A stretch of 64,000 nucleotides of DNA, from assembly GCA_020024105.1 (NCBI GenBank), contig JAHHUH010000002.1, forward strand, positions 29,570 to 93,569. The letters are read 5' to 3'. The notes beneath the pieces were generated by a model. That model was not told where the DNA came from. It saw nothing but the letters and a program-made list of their open reading frames with translations, and made no database searches. Below, piece after piece: positions 24,429 through 33,877 of this stretch (positions within the stretch are counted from its first letter, which is position 1; each line of letters starts with the position of its first letter). This DNA comes from Phascolarctobacterium sp. (GTDB taxonomy: Bacteria > Bacillota > Negativicutes > Acidaminococcales > Acidaminococcaceae). Both the position numbers and the translations under genes were made by a program.

Positions 24429-25178
24429 TTATTTTGCGGTTAAACCTCCATCTACAGCGATAATACTGCCCGTCATAAAGCTGTTTGCCGGGGCCGCTAC
24501 ACTACAAATAACGTGAGCAATCTCCTCGGCCCGACCAATCCGCAGCAGGGGATAATCTGCCGCCATCTCCTCCAGCGTATAGCTTGCCCCACAGGCCTCC
24601 AGCTGCCTGGTCAGCAGCGGGGTCTGGACGTCAGCCGGACAAATGCAATTCACCCTGATATGAGGTGCCAGGTCTAAAGCTAAAGCCTTAGTCAGTGCTA
24701 CCAAGGCTCCCTTGGAAGCACAATAAAGCGGACAGCCGTAATTGCCGCTGATGCCTGCATCAGAAGCAATCGTCACAATGCTGCCACCGGTATAAAGCCG
24801 TGGCAGGGCCGCCTGAGTCAGCAGCAGCACTCCTTTGACATTGGTATCCATAATCTTGCTATAGCTTGCTTCACTAAGCTGCTCCAGTCTTTCCTCCAGA
24901 TAAACACCGGCACTATGGATTAAAATATCCACATTTCCCTCTATGCGGCTAATGGCCTGCCGACAAGCCTCTGTCTCAGTAACGTCACAGGGAAGATAAA
25001 CAGCCTTAGCACCGGTTTCCTGCTCCAACTGAGCCAAAGCCTGCCTTCCACGGCTCTGTGACCTGCCCAAAAGATAAACTTTAGCACCATCCCTAAGCAG
25101 AAGTCTAGCCGTCGCCAGACCGATACCGGAGGTGCCTCCGCTGATAACCACTGTTAAATCCTTACAACCATATTGCAT
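24429..25178 (-). CDS. Short-chain dehydrogenase/reductase
   Basis: A 249-residue classical SDR with Rossmann fold. Motifs: GGTSGIG for the cofactor (residues about 14-20), LGRSQSR, which suggests NADP(H) preference by its basic residues, HSAG, IASDAG with the catalytic Ser, YCASKG with Tyr and Lys, and AVDGG at the end. It resembles FabG-like 3-oxoacyl reductases and sugar-alcohol dehydrogenases; the substrate cannot be told. Its ATG directly follows the histidine kinase stop (TAAATG), with no gap, so it is translationally coupled to the two-component system, which is unusual. Confidence 0.88.
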   Translation of the reverse strand: MQYGCKDLTVVISGGTSGIGLATARLLLRDGAKVYLLGRSQSRGRQALAQLEQETGAKAVYLPCDVTETEACRQAISRIEGNVDILIHSAGVYLEERLEQLSEASYSKIMDTNVKGVLLLTQAALPRLYTGGSIVTIASDAGISGNYGCPLYCASKGALVALTKALALDLAPHIRVNCICPADVQTPLLTRQLEACGASYTLEEMAADYPLLRIGRAEEIAHVICSVAAPANSFMTGSIIAVDGGLTAK

Positions 25179-26699
25179 TTAAGCTTCCTCCATTTTTTCC
25201 TTGGCCGGCAGCGTAATCGTTACCCGGGTAAATTTTTCCGGCTCACTGCTCATGCTTAAGCCAATATCGTGCCTTAGGGCAATCTGCTTGGCAATAGCCA
25301 GTCCCAAGCCTGTACCATCCTTGTTCTTTTCATTACGAGCCTTATAGAAGCGGTCAAAAACATGCTCCACATCTTTCAGCTGAATACCACAGCCATGGTC
25401 CGTAATCGTCAAGACATCCTTCTGCAGCTGAACATCTATGCTGCCCACTTCCCGAGAAAATTTAATGCTATTCTGCAAAAAGACCAGCAGCATCTGCCGC
25501 AACCGGCCATAATCACCATTGATGATATAGACCTCCGTATCCAGCAGTGCTGTAATCTGCAAATTTTTAGCCATACTGAGACGACGGCTGCTCCGTACCG
25601 CATCCTGAATAATATCGCAGAAATTGACCGGCTCCTTCTCCATGGGAAAATCCATATTCTGTAAACGGGATAAATCTAACAAATCATTAATCAACCTTTG
25701 GAGGAACACACTTTCCTTCAGCATCTGCTCGTGAAACTGGTCAACTTCCTCCTTTTCTGTTACGACACCATCCCGTAATGCCTCCAGACTCCCACGGATA
25801 ACAGTTACCGGCGTACGCAGCTCATGAGAAATATTCGCAATAAATTCCCGGCGCAGCTTTTCCAGCTTCTGACTTTCCTCATCCGCCAGCTCCAGGCGCT
25901 CTGCCAAAATATCCAGCGTATTAGCCAAATCTCCCACCTCATCATCCTGTTTAATTTGGCAGCGTACCCGGTAGTCCCTGTTAATGAGACGCTCTGCTAT
26001 CAGCTTCATAATATTAAGACTACGGGTAAAGCGCCAGGAAATCAACATACTTAATAGTAGTAAAAGGACCAGAGCCGAAGCACAGCTGAAGAAAAGAATC
26101 TTAGTACCACCCCAGGCCGCCTCACGCAGACCAGCTACGGGTGAATGCAGCATAACCACGGCCTGGACTTCTCCGTTTTTATCATAAACGGGTACGCCCA
26201 CAGTCAACATGACATCATCCAGATAGGCATTATAATCCTCAATCAGGAACTTTTCTCCGGAAAAAACCTGCTCCACCTTAGTCTTAATCTTCCGGGGCAG
26301 ACGCTTATAGGCTTCATTAGGACTTTGTAAAACCTGATGATGCATATGGTGTCCACCATCCATACCCCGATTTTTCCTTCTAATCCTATATACGGACTCA
26401 ACATCCATATTAAGATTTTTATCCTTATCCACTACCCAGACAATTTCCTGCGTAACATTATCCAGATATTTAATAAAATGGCTATTGGAAATACTATCTC
26501 CATAACGACGCTGCAGCTGCTCCATATTTTCACTAATGACCTCAGCAATCTTAACAGCGCGTTCCTGCATTTCCTGCTTCTTGATTTCTACCAGATGCTG
26601 CTTAAAAAAATGGGAAAAGGCTATACCGATACCCAAGGCGAAAACCAACAGCACAACGGTAAAATAAGAGGTCAGCTTCCAGGCGATCCTACTTCTCAT
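25179..26699 (-). CDS. Membrane sensor histidine kinase
   Basis: A 506-residue sensor kinase. TM1 lies at about 8-30, an extracytoplasmic domain at 31-198, TM2 at 200-222, then HAMP to about 275. HisKA has NISHELRTP with the phospho-acceptor His292; the ATPase has the N box, DHGCGI and GTGLGLAI. The sensor domain carries a His/Met cluster, GGHHMHH at residues 115-121, which suggests metal sensing. GGGGAG lies six bases before the ATG. It follows the response regulator by 11 bases. The signal is unknown; the metal idea is inferred from the cluster and the divergent His/Asp-rich secreted protein. Confidence 0.92.
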   Translation of the reverse strand: MRSRIAWKLTSYFTVVLLVFALGIGIAFSHFFKQHLVEIKKQEMQERAVKIAEVISENMEQLQRRYGDSISNSHFIKYLDNVTQEIVWVVDKDKNLNMDVESVYRIRRKNRGMDGGHHMHHQVLQSPNEAYKRLPRKIKTKVEQVFSGEKFLIEDYNAYLDDVMLTVGVPVYDKNGEVQAVVMLHSPVAGLREAAWGGTKILFFSCASALVLLLLLSMLISWRFTRSLNIMKLIAERLINRDYRVRCQIKQDDEVGDLANTLDILAERLELADEESQKLEKLRREFIANISHELRTPVTVIRGSLEALRDGVVTEKEEVDQFHEQMLKESVFLQRLINDLLDLSRLQNMDFPMEKEPVNFCDIIQDAVRSSRRLSMAKNLQITALLDTEVYIINGDYGRLRQMLLVFLQNSIKFSREVGSIDVQLQKDVLTITDHGCGIQLKDVEHVFDRFYKARNEKNKDGTGLGLAIAKQIALRHDIGLSMSSEPEKFTRVTITLPAKEKMEEA

Positions 26700-26710
26700 A
26701 ATCAGCTCCC

Positions 26711-27400
26711 CTATTTAAGCTCAAAGCCATAACCTACACCCCAGATAGTCTTGATATCCCAACCTGGATGTTCATATTTATCCAGCTTTGCTCTCATCCT
26801 TTTGATATGGGAATCCACCGTCCGGCTTTCACCTACATAATCATAGCCCCAGATGCTGTCCAGGAGATTATCCCTGCTAAAAACCTTAGTACTATTCTTG
26901 GCCAGGGTCCACAGCAGTTCAATCTCCTTCTTGGTCAGAGATACATTTTCTCCTCCTACCTGTACCGCATATTTATCCAGGTCAATGGACAGATTACTGA
27001 TCTGGAAGCTCTTCTTTTTCTGCTGCTCCTGAACCTGCATCCTCCGCAGTACAGCCCTCACCCGAGCCATAACCTCGGAGGCGGAAAAGGGCTTCAAAAC
27101 ATAATCATCGGCGCCAATATCCAAACCCATAATCTTATCGTAATCCTCACCACGGGCCGTAACCATGATAATGGGCACCGGTGAATGCTGCCTAATCCTT
27201 TTACATACCTCAAAGCCGTCCAGCTTCGGCATCATCACGTCCAAAAGAATAACCACAATATCCTGCTCCTGTTCATCAAAAAGCTTGAGTGCCTCTCCAC
27301 CGTCCAAAGCTATAACCGGCTCCAGGCCCTCTTTACGGGCATAGCTGGCTAAAATAGAAGTTATTTGTTTATTATCATCAGCTATTAAAATTTTATTCAT
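26711..27400 (-). CDS. OmpR-family response regulator
   Basis: A 229-residue regulator with a receiver domain (acidic pair DD at 8-9, phospho-acceptor Asp54 in LLDVMMP, Lys in VLKPFS) and a C-terminal winged helix (LTKKEIELLWTLA, SRDNLLDSIWGYDY, RTVDSHIKRMRAKL). The start at 27400 is supported by GTGGAG six bases upstream. Partner of the kinase at 25179-26699. It is divergent from the secreted Asp/His-rich gene, a likely target. Confidence 0.94.
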   Translation of the reverse strand: MNKILIADDNKQITSILASYARKEGLEPVIALDGGEALKLFDEQEQDIVVILLDVMMPKLDGFEVCKRIRQHSPVPIIMVTARGEDYDKIMGLDIGADDYVLKPFSASEVMARVRAVLRRMQVQEQQKKKSFQISNLSIDLDKYAVQVGGENVSLTKKEIELLWTLAKNSTKVFSRDNLLDSIWGYDYVGESRTVDSHIKRMRAKLDKYEHPGWDIKTIWGVGYGFELK

Positions 27401-27511
27401 GAGCATCTCCACTCTTTATTAATTTTTTACTTATATTATAATCAAAAAAATGCTTTTGATGCCATCTCCCACAAAAATAAATTCTGCTTTTTTACGATTA
27501 AAAACATATTT

Positions 27512-27539
27512 TTGTCATATCTTCCTGGTAAAATATATT
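27512..27539 (+). promoter_or_regulatory. Promoter of the Asp/His-rich secreted protein gene
   Basis: TTGTCA (27512-27517) and TATATT (27534-27539) are spaced by 16 bases, about 22 bases before the gene. The 160-base intergenic region separates it from the divergent response regulator. Confidence 0.55.
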
Positions 27540-27561
27540 TATCAAGGAAGGAGTTAAGCAA

Positions 27562-28101
27562 ATGTTGCACATAAATTTAAAAAAATCCCTATTGGTGGGT
27601 GCTGTCCTTAGTGCCTTAAGTCTGAATATGGCTTTTGCCGCTGATAATGTTACCACTAAGGCCATTTCCTCACACCAGCAGCTGACCGGCACAACTAAAA
27701 GTCTGGATGCTGATGATATTCTGGAAGATATTTTTGATTTGGACGATATTGACAATCTGGATGATTTAAAGGATATCCTGAAAGACCACCATCGCCACCA
27801 TCAACGTCACGACTGGGATGATGATGACGACTGGGATGATAATGACGACTGGGACGATGATGATAGACGTCACCACCGTCATGAAATCCGCAAGGAAAGA
27901 AAAGAACGTGTTGACGAAGCAATGAAACATCTCTCCTCCAACCAAAAGAGGGAAGTTATTCGTTTTATTGAAAATGACCGTAAATTTCATAGGGAGCGCC
28001 GTGAAGCTCTACGCGAGATGAACGACAGACAGCGTCAGGCGGTCAAGGCCTATTACTACGGTCGCCATGGTCATCGTGGCTACGGCTGTCACAGAGGCTA
28101 A
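27562..28101 (+). CDS. Secreted Asp/His-rich protein, possible metal-binding sensor partner
   Basis: A 179-residue exported protein. A signal peptide ends near AFA at residue 26. Residues 49-75 are very acidic (DDILEDIFDLDD), residues 76-107 are a low-complexity run of Asp, His and Trp (repeated DWDDDDD type), and residues 108-165 form a charged helix with LSSNQKREVIRFI, similar in style to the LTxxQ motif of Spy/CpxP/ZraP periplasmic proteins. The end is Tyr/His/Gly-rich with one Cys. The composition suggests binding of divalent metal. It is divergent from the two-component regulator and probably controlled by it. No family is recognised with confidence. Confidence 0.78.
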   Translation: MLHINLKKSLLVGAVLSALSLNMAFAADNVTTKAISSHQQLTGTTKSLDADDILEDIFDLDDIDNLDDLKDILKDHHRHHQRHDWDDDDDWDDNDDWDDDDRRHHRHEIRKERKERVDEAMKHLSSNQKREVIRFIENDRKFHRERREALREMNDRQRQAVKAYYYGRHGHRGYGCHRG

Positions 28102-28134
28102 GAGCCCTTCTTGCTAAATTTTAATAAGCTTATT

Positions 28135-28175
28135 AAAAAAGCGTATGTTCTATTTCAAGAACATACGCTTTTTTT
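28135..28175. terminator. Bidirectional terminator
   Basis: A long stem (AAAAAAGCGTATGTTCT and its complement, six-base loop) with T runs on both strands separates the Asp/His-rich gene from the convergent ECF operon. Confidence 0.9.
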
Positions 28176-28842
28176 AGATCTTATCAATCCAGAACGGATA
28201 GGTACTCAGAATAATCGTCAACAATAAAGCCAGATAATCAGCTATACTCAAAGTATCCGCAGGCATATTTTTATAAGTATTTCCACCAAAGCCCTTTAAT
28301 TCCATACTTAGCGCCAAGGTTTCAGATTTAGCCACAGCACGCATGACCAATGGCCGAATCACGACTAGATAGGCAAAGAAACGCTTGATAATATTGCCAC
28401 GATTAGAATAGCCGCGGCAGCTTTGTGCATCCAGCGTAATCTCACTATCTGATAAAAAATTAGGAACAAAGCGCAACGCCGTTGTCAGCATGAAGGCATA
28501 CTCACAGGGCAAATGAAAGCTGCATACCAAAGCCTTGGCAATATCCTGGATACGAGTTGCCGCCAATAGGCAAAGAAAGGCCGTAGCCATAACCATCATA
28601 CGCAGACCACCAATTAGGGACATTTCCAAATCAGTACCAAAAAGCAGCTGTAGCAGCACCATCATGCCGGTAAACACTGCCAATCCACCAATAGCTGCCA
28701 TGGTCATTTTGTCGTGCTTAATATAAAGCAGGGAGGCCAGCTCCAGCACCAGAATCATGGCCACCGCCTCCACAGGTAGAATAAAAACCCAACCGGTGAT
28801 GGCAATGGTTAAAATAATTTTTGTAAATGCCGTCAAAGTCAT
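28174..28842 (-). CDS. ECF transporter transmembrane subunit EcfT
   Basis: A 222-residue membrane protein of the CbiQ/EcfT family. The coupling motifs are visible as AQSCRGYS (the A-R-G box) and the later S-x-E-L-K-G-F-G segment. About five helices precede the cytoplasmic coupling part. It overlaps the second ATPase by four bases and is the last gene of the ECF operon. Confidence 0.88.
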   Translation of the reverse strand: MTLTAFTKIILTIAITGWVFILPVEAVAMILVLELASLLYIKHDKMTMAAIGGLAVFTGMMVLLQLLFGTDLEMSLIGGLRMMVMATAFLCLLAATRIQDIAKALVCSFHLPCEYAFMLTTALRFVPNFLSDSEITLDAQSCRGYSNRGNIIKRFFAYLVVIRPLVMRAVAKSETLALSMELKGFGGNTYKNMPADTLSIADYLALLLTIILSTYPFWIDKI

Positions 28843-29648
28843 AGCTGCTCACCGCCTTTTCTGGTAACGGACTGACAAAATTCCTCCGGTGTAGCCGCAT
28901 CCACACCAAAGGCCATCGCCAGCTCCACCACGGTAGGCTTCCGTAAGCCCCATCTTTCAACTGGATATTTACCACTGAACAGCTGCTTAGGCGTATCATC
29001 AAAAACTAAATTACCACGATGCAGGACGATAGCCCGGTCAGCATAGCGCCGTACAATATCCATATCATGGGAAATAAGTACAATTGTTATTCCTCTATCA
29101 GCGTTAATCGCCTTCAGATAATCCATCATCCGCTCTTTTTCCAGGGCGTCCTGTCCATTTGTGATTTCATCCAAAATCAAAATACGTGGATTGAGGGCCA
29201 AAGCTGCCGCCACTCCTAGACGACGTTTTTGGCCAAAGGACAATAAACGGGGATATTCGTTACGCAGCTCACTAATACCCATAGCCTCTAGAGCCTCATT
29301 CACCTGACGGGCAACGGTTTCCTCCGTCAGCTTCTTGGCTCTAGCACCATAGGCCACCTCGTCGTAAACCGTATCCTCCAAAATCTGTAAATCTGGATTT
29401 TGGAAAACATAACCAATCTTATCAGCCAAATCAGCAGGCTCCCTATTGACAATATCCTCCCCGTCAATAAGAATCTGTCCACTACGAGGATGGCAAAGCG
29501 CCATAAACAGACGGCTCAATGTTGTTTTACCACTACCATTATGACCTAACAGAGCCACAAATTCTCCATCATTAATAGTACAGTCAATATCATTAATTAC
29601 AGGCTGCCCACGAGTATAGGCAAAATTTACTTCCTTAGCCTCTAGCAT
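28839..29648 (-). CDS. ECF transporter ATPase, second subunit
   Basis: A 269-residue ABC ATPase with Walker A GHNGSGKTT, Q loop FQNPD, signature LSFGQKRRLG, Walker B ILILDE and His in LISHD. The LSFGQ signature, in place of LSGGQ, is seen in some Ecf ATPases. It overlaps the first ATPase by seven bases. It should form the heterodimer with the neighbouring ATPase. Confidence 0.92.
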   Translation of the reverse strand: MLEAKEVNFAYTRGQPVINDIDCTINDGEFVALLGHNGSGKTTLSRLFMALCHPRSGQILIDGEDIVNREPADLADKIGYVFQNPDLQILEDTVYDEVAYGARAKKLTEETVARQVNEALEAMGISELRNEYPRLLSFGQKRRLGVAAALALNPRILILDEITNGQDALEKERMMDYLKAINADRGITIVLISHDMDIVRRYADRAIVLHRGNLVFDDTPKQLFSGKYPVERWGLRKPTVVELAMAFGVDAATPEEFCQSVTRKGGEQL

Positions 29649-30508
29649 CTGCAGCCCTCCTTTACAAAGCCGAATTTTTTCAGATCCGCCAGTGCTTCTT
29701 CCTCATTACACCAATCCCCCAGGCTTACCTGGAATTTTTCCTCCAGTCCCAATTTCACCTGCCACAGGGATGGCAGCAGCTGGCGCAGCTCCTGGTCCTC
29801 ATACATTTTACGTGCAGCCACAGGAAAGCTGTCAGCAACAACCAGCTCACCCTCCTTTAAGGCTACAATATCCGTAATATAAGGCAATAGGTAGTCAATA
29901 CGGTGCTCCACTGCTACAATAGTCGTACCATAGGTACGATGAATATCATATATTAATTTATACAAGGAAATAGCTCCGTCCGGGTCCATGGCGGAAACAG
30001 GCTCATCTAACACAATAATCTCCGGATGTACTGCTAAAATAGTAGCTAACAGCAGACGTTGCCTTTGTCCACCACTCAGCTCATCCAGCTGATAGGTTTC
30101 TCTGCCGGGCAGACCTACCTCCTCCAGAGCCTTACGGACTCTTTCCCTAACCTCCTGAGGATTAAAGCCATGGTTAAGAAGGCCAAAGGCAATTTCCTCC
30201 TCCGCCGTCAAGGAAACCAGCTGACTTTCATAGTCCTCCATAATAAAGCCCACGCGCATGGCAATTTCTGAAACCTTTTTCTTGGATGTATCCTCACCCA
30301 GCACCTTGACTGAGCCATAATAACGGCCACCTAGATAATAGGGCACAATCCCAGTCATAGCTTTACAAAGGGTAGTCTTCCCCGCACCACTGGGGCCAGA
30401 AATAACCGTAAAACTACCTTTTTTTATAGTAAGATTTATACCCTGTAAGACAACATCGGATTTTTTATAGGCGTAATAAAAATTCTCCAGTTGAACAACC
30501 TTTTCCAT
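29642..30508 (-). CDS. ECF transporter ATPase, first subunit
   Basis: A 288-residue ABC ATPase: Walker A GPSGAGKTT, signature LSGGQRQRLLLA, Walker B IIVLDEP, switch His in VEHRID. The C-terminal extension of about 60 residues is typical of EcfA subunits. It overlaps the S component by one base (TAATG). Confidence 0.92.
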   Translation of the reverse strand: MEKVVQLENFYYAYKKSDVVLQGINLTIKKGSFTVISGPSGAGKTTLCKAMTGIVPYYLGGRYYGSVKVLGEDTSKKKVSEIAMRVGFIMEDYESQLVSLTAEEEIAFGLLNHGFNPQEVRERVRKALEEVGLPGRETYQLDELSGGQRQRLLLATILAVHPEIIVLDEPVSAMDPDGAISLYKLIYDIHRTYGTTIVAVEHRIDYLLPYITDIVALKEGELVVADSFPVAARKMYEDQELRQLLPSLWQVKLGLEEKFQVSLGDWCNEEEALADLKKFGFVKEGCRC

Positions 30509-31080
30509 TACACATCATCCTCCTGGACAAAAAATAATTTACGCACAGATTCATACATCAGATGAATGACAATGGCATTAACCGCACCAATAGCCAAAAC
30601 CACCGGCAGCATAGCATAAATCCACACGTGCAAGGGCAGGCCTAAAACCAGCATCAGAATATAGGTAAACAGAGAACCACTGACAACAGTCGCTACAAAG
30701 CAGGTTACCAGAGGACGCAGCTTCCATTTACCCATGCTCACATGAAGCAGAGCCTTTACTAGAATACAGCAGGAAACCGCACCTGCTACCTCACTGGCAA
30801 TATTTCCCAAGGGAAAAGCGGATTTAGAAGTCGGCACTAGAGTTACGCCGGCAATGAAGCCAATTCCCACCGACTGACTTAAAGTAGGGTTAGTCAGATT
30901 AATAACAATGGAATACATTGCAATCATCCAGTTAGGCGTTACGCCACCAATACTGGGACTGACTGTATGTAGAATAATACCAATAGCCAACAGCATAGCG
31001 GTAATCGCCACCCAACGGTAACCGTCCTTGGCCGCTTCTATTTCAATGAGCTGGGGAAGCTCTTTTTTATTCTCTTTCAT
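30508..31080 (-). CDS. ECF transporter substrate-binding (S) component
   Basis: A 190-residue membrane protein with about six helices that leads the ECF operon, so it should give substrate specificity. The segments ILHTVSPSIGGVTPNW and SAFPLGNIASEVAG resemble the TrpP-like S-component family (tryptophan or related), but the match is loose. A charged N-terminal tail (MKENKKELPQLIEIEAAK) precedes the first helix. No riboswitch is seen before it. The substrate is uncertain; a metal link to the neighbouring two-component system cannot be excluded. Confidence 0.72.
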   Translation of the reverse strand: MKENKKELPQLIEIEAAKDGYRWVAITAMLLAIGIILHTVSPSIGGVTPNWMIAMYSIVINLTNPTLSQSVGIGFIAGVTLVPTSKSAFPLGNIASEVAGAVSCCILVKALLHVSMGKWKLRPLVTCFVATVVSGSLFTYILMLVLGLPLHVWIYAMLPVVLAIGAVNAIVIHLMYESVRKLFFVQEDDV

Positions 31081-31114
31081 TTTTACTGCCTCGCTTTTAC
31101 TAGATTGTTATTTG

Positions 31115-31143
31115 AGTATAGCATTTTTGTTACGCAGGGGCAA
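31115..31143 (-). promoter_or_regulatory. Promoter of the ECF operon
   Basis: TTGCCC (31138-31143) and TATACT (31115-31120), read on the minus strand, are separated by 17 bases. The -35 lies in GGGGCAA-CATTT-GCCCC, a small inverted repeat (GGGCAA/TTGCCC) that could be an operator. Confidence 0.5.
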
Positions 31144-31267
31144 CATTTGCCCCATTTCTTTTTCCTTTTAAAGAAATTTTGTAACAAATATAGCAAAATC
31201 CTGCCCATCAGTCTGGATAAGCAGGATTTATACTTAATTTATTTTTTTACTAGCTTCAAGCGACAGC

Positions 31268-32098
31268 TTAGAGCATACGTGTGAGAGCTTCCATAACCAT
31301 CATATTACTAACTACACCCACACCACCGGGCACCGGTGTAAAGGCACTAGCCTTAGCTACAACCTGAGGAGCAACGTCGCCCACCAGCTTACCGTCTACG
31401 GCATTAATGCCTACATCCACAATTACTACGCCCTCCTTAACCATTTCAGGTGTCACGAAGGCCGGCTTACCAATGGCAGCCACAATAATATCGGCTTCTT
31501 TAGTAAGCTCTGCCAAATTTTTTGTACGGGAATGACAGATGGTAACAGTAGCATTCTTCTGTAGCAGCAGCAAAGCCACCGGCTTGCCCACTACATTACT
31601 GCGTCCCAGGACAACGGCTCTTTTTCCTGTCAGCTCAATACCATAATGCTCTAAAATAGCCATACAAGCCCGGGGAGTACTAGCAGCCCAGGGATTGTGT
31701 CCTGCCAGGAAGGCCCCCTGATTGCCCGTATTCAGACAATCCACATCCTTCGCTGCCAAAACTGCGGCCCCAATCTTCGCATCATCAAGATGGGCGGGCA
31801 GGGGCATCATAGGTAGAATACCAGTAATCGTATCGTCCTGATTCAAGCTGGTAATAGTCTCCAGTACTTCTGCTTCACTGCTAGCCTCCGGTAACAGCAC
31901 TTCCTTAGCCTGACCGCCAAGACTAGTTATCAGTTTCATCAATCTGTTTTTATAAACATGGGAGGCTGGGTCATCACCAACTACAACAATAGCTAAAGTA
32001 ACCGTCCGCCCCTGTAGCCTTGCCTGAGCAATTTTAGCGGTAATGGCTTCCCGATATTTTTCGGCAACGGGCTTGCCCTGCATGAGTAATGTTTCCAC
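31268..32098 (-). CDS. folD: Methylenetetrahydrofolate dehydrogenase/cyclohydrolase
   Basis: Bifunctional one-carbon enzyme interconverting methylene- and formyl-tetrahydrofolate. The protein is 276 residues. The catalytic region has VYKNRLMK (Tyr and Lys), MPLPAHL, and KDVDCLNT; the Rossmann motif is VLGRSNVVGKP, followed by GGVGVVSNMM with the C-terminal substrate loop. It lies ten bases after fhs and is in operon with it, so the two make a formate-tetrahydrofolate unit. Confidence 0.95.
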   Translation of the reverse strand: METLLMQGKPVAEKYREAITAKIAQARLQGRTVTLAIVVVGDDPASHVYKNRLMKLITSLGGQAKEVLLPEASSEAEVLETITSLNQDDTITGILPMMPLPAHLDDAKIGAAVLAAKDVDCLNTGNQGAFLAGHNPWAASTPRACMAILEHYGIELTGKRAVVLGRSNVVGKPVALLLLQKNATVTICHSRTKNLAELTKEADIIVAAIGKPAFVTPEMVKEGVVIVDVGINAVDGKLVGDVAPQVVAKASAFTPVPGGVGVVSNMMVMEALTRML

Positions 32099-32108
32099 TT
32101 GCTCCTCC

Positions 32109-33779
32109 TTAGAATAAACCGCTAATTACGCCTTCATCACTAACATCAATTTTTTCAGCTGCCGGTACCTTGGGCAGACCGGGCATGGTCATAACATCAC
32201 CGGTCAACACAACGATGAAACCGGCACCTGCGGCGATACGGCAATTACTAATGGTAATATCAAAGCCGCTGGGACGCCCCAGGAGTGTAGGATCATCGGA
32301 GAAGGAATACTGAGTTTTAGCCATGCAGATGGGCAAGTTACCATAGCCCAAGGCTTCAAATTCAGCTAAGGCCTTATCTGCAACCTTAGTATAATTTACG
32401 CCATCAGCACCATAAATCTCTTTGGCAATAGTGGCAATCTTTTCCTTCAAGGACATTTCTAGAGAATAAAGAGGTTTAAAATCGGCTTTGGAGGTTTCAG
32501 TCAGAGCAAGTACTTCCTTAGCCAAGGCGATACCGCCCTCACCACCACGAGCAAAGACATCGGAAAGCGCTACATTAACACCATGCTTAGCACAATGCTC
32601 ACGTACTGCTTCTAATTCCTCAGGAGTATCTTGAGCGAAAATATTAATAGCTACCACCAGGGGTACGCCAAATTTTTTAACATTTTCAATATGCTTCTCT
32701 AAGTTGACCAGACCCTTCTTTACTGCCTCTACATTAGGAGTAGTCAGAGCGTTCTTAGCTACACCACCATGCATTTTCAGGGCACGAACAGTGGCTACCA
32801 GAACTACCGCATCGGGTTTCAGGCCTGCATAACGGCATTTAATATCAAAGAATTTTTCTGCACCCAGGTCAGCACCGAAGCCTGCCTCAGTAATAGTATA
32901 ATCAGCCAGCTTTAAACCTGTTTTAGTAGCCATTACGCTATTGCAGCCATGAGCAATATTAGCAAAGGGGCCACCATGGATAATAGCCGGAACGTTTTCC
33001 AGAGTCTGAACCAGGTTAGGTTTAATAGCATCCTTCAGCAGAGCTGCCATCGCACCCTGAGCCTTAATCTGACCTGCGGTAACCGGATTACCGTTATAAT
33101 CGTAGGCTACGATAATTTTGCTTAAGCGTTCCTTTAGGTCATGCAGGCCATTTGCCAGGCAGAGAATAGCCATAACCTCGGAGGCAACGGTAATGTCAAA
33201 GCCGTCCTGACGAGGTACGCCATGAGCCTTACCACCTAAGCCGACAACAATATTACGCAGCTCACGGTCATTCATGTCTACTACACGTTTCCAGACAATA
33301 CGACGAGGGTCAATATTCAAAGCATTACCCTGTTGTATGTGATTATCCAGCATGGCTGCCAAAAGCATATGAGCAGAGGTAATAGCATGGAAATCGCCGG
33401 TAAAATGCAGATTGATATCCTCCATAGGAACAACTTGGGAATAACCGCCACCTGCGGCACCGCCCTTAATACCCATGCAGGGTCCCAGGGAGGGCTCACG
33501 CAAGGTTACAATAACCTTTTTATCCAGCTTAGCCAATCCCTGAGCCAGACCGACAGTAGTGGTGGACTTACCTTCACCTGCCGGAGTAGGGGTAATAGCA
33601 GTCACCAGAATTAATTTACCAGACGGCTTTTCTTCTACTCTACGGATTAAATCCATGGATAATTTTGCCTTGTAGCGGCCATACATTTCGATATCCTCTT
33701 CCGAGATACCTAATTTAGCTGCAACATCGGTAATTTTTAACATTTTGGCTTGTTGTGCAATTTCAATATCAGATAACAT
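32109..33779 (-). CDS. fhs: Formate-tetrahydrofolate ligase
   Basis: ATP-dependent formyl-THF synthetase, 556 residues, as is typical. Marks: TPAGEGKSTTT (ATP loop), REPSLGP, FTGDFHAITSAHML, and the C-terminal PSGFDI and GDVMTMPGLPK. ATG at 33779 is chosen because GAGGAGG lies eight bases upstream; the frame runs on to 33842 without a start signal. A likely promoter, TAGACA then TAATAT, lies about 30 bases above. In operon with folD. Confidence 0.96.
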   Translation of the reverse strand: MLSDIEIAQQAKMLKITDVAAKLGISEEDIEMYGRYKAKLSMDLIRRVEEKPSGKLILVTAITPTPAGEGKSTTTVGLAQGLAKLDKKVIVTLREPSLGPCMGIKGGAAGGGYSQVVPMEDINLHFTGDFHAITSAHMLLAAMLDNHIQQGNALNIDPRRIVWKRVVDMNDRELRNIVVGLGGKAHGVPRQDGFDITVASEVMAILCLANGLHDLKERLSKIIVAYDYNGNPVTAGQIKAQGAMAALLKDAIKPNLVQTLENVPAIIHGGPFANIAHGCNSVMATKTGLKLADYTITEAGFGADLGAEKFFDIKCRYAGLKPDAVVLVATVRALKMHGGVAKNALTTPNVEAVKKGLVNLEKHIENVKKFGVPLVVAINIFAQDTPEELEAVREHCAKHGVNVALSDVFARGGEGGIALAKEVLALTETSKADFKPLYSLEMSLKEKIATIAKEIYGADGVNYTKVADKALAEFEALGYGNLPICMAKTQYSFSDDPTLLGRPSGFDITISNCRIAAGAGFIVVLTGDVMTMPGLPKVPAAEKIDVSDEGVISGLF

Positions 33780-33877
33780 ATTTCGTTCCTCCTCGATTAT
33801 ATTATGAAAACTCCATATCTTGTCTACTTCTCTTTTCAGCAAAAGATTTCCTGCTAATATTTTCTGTAAATTTTAAA

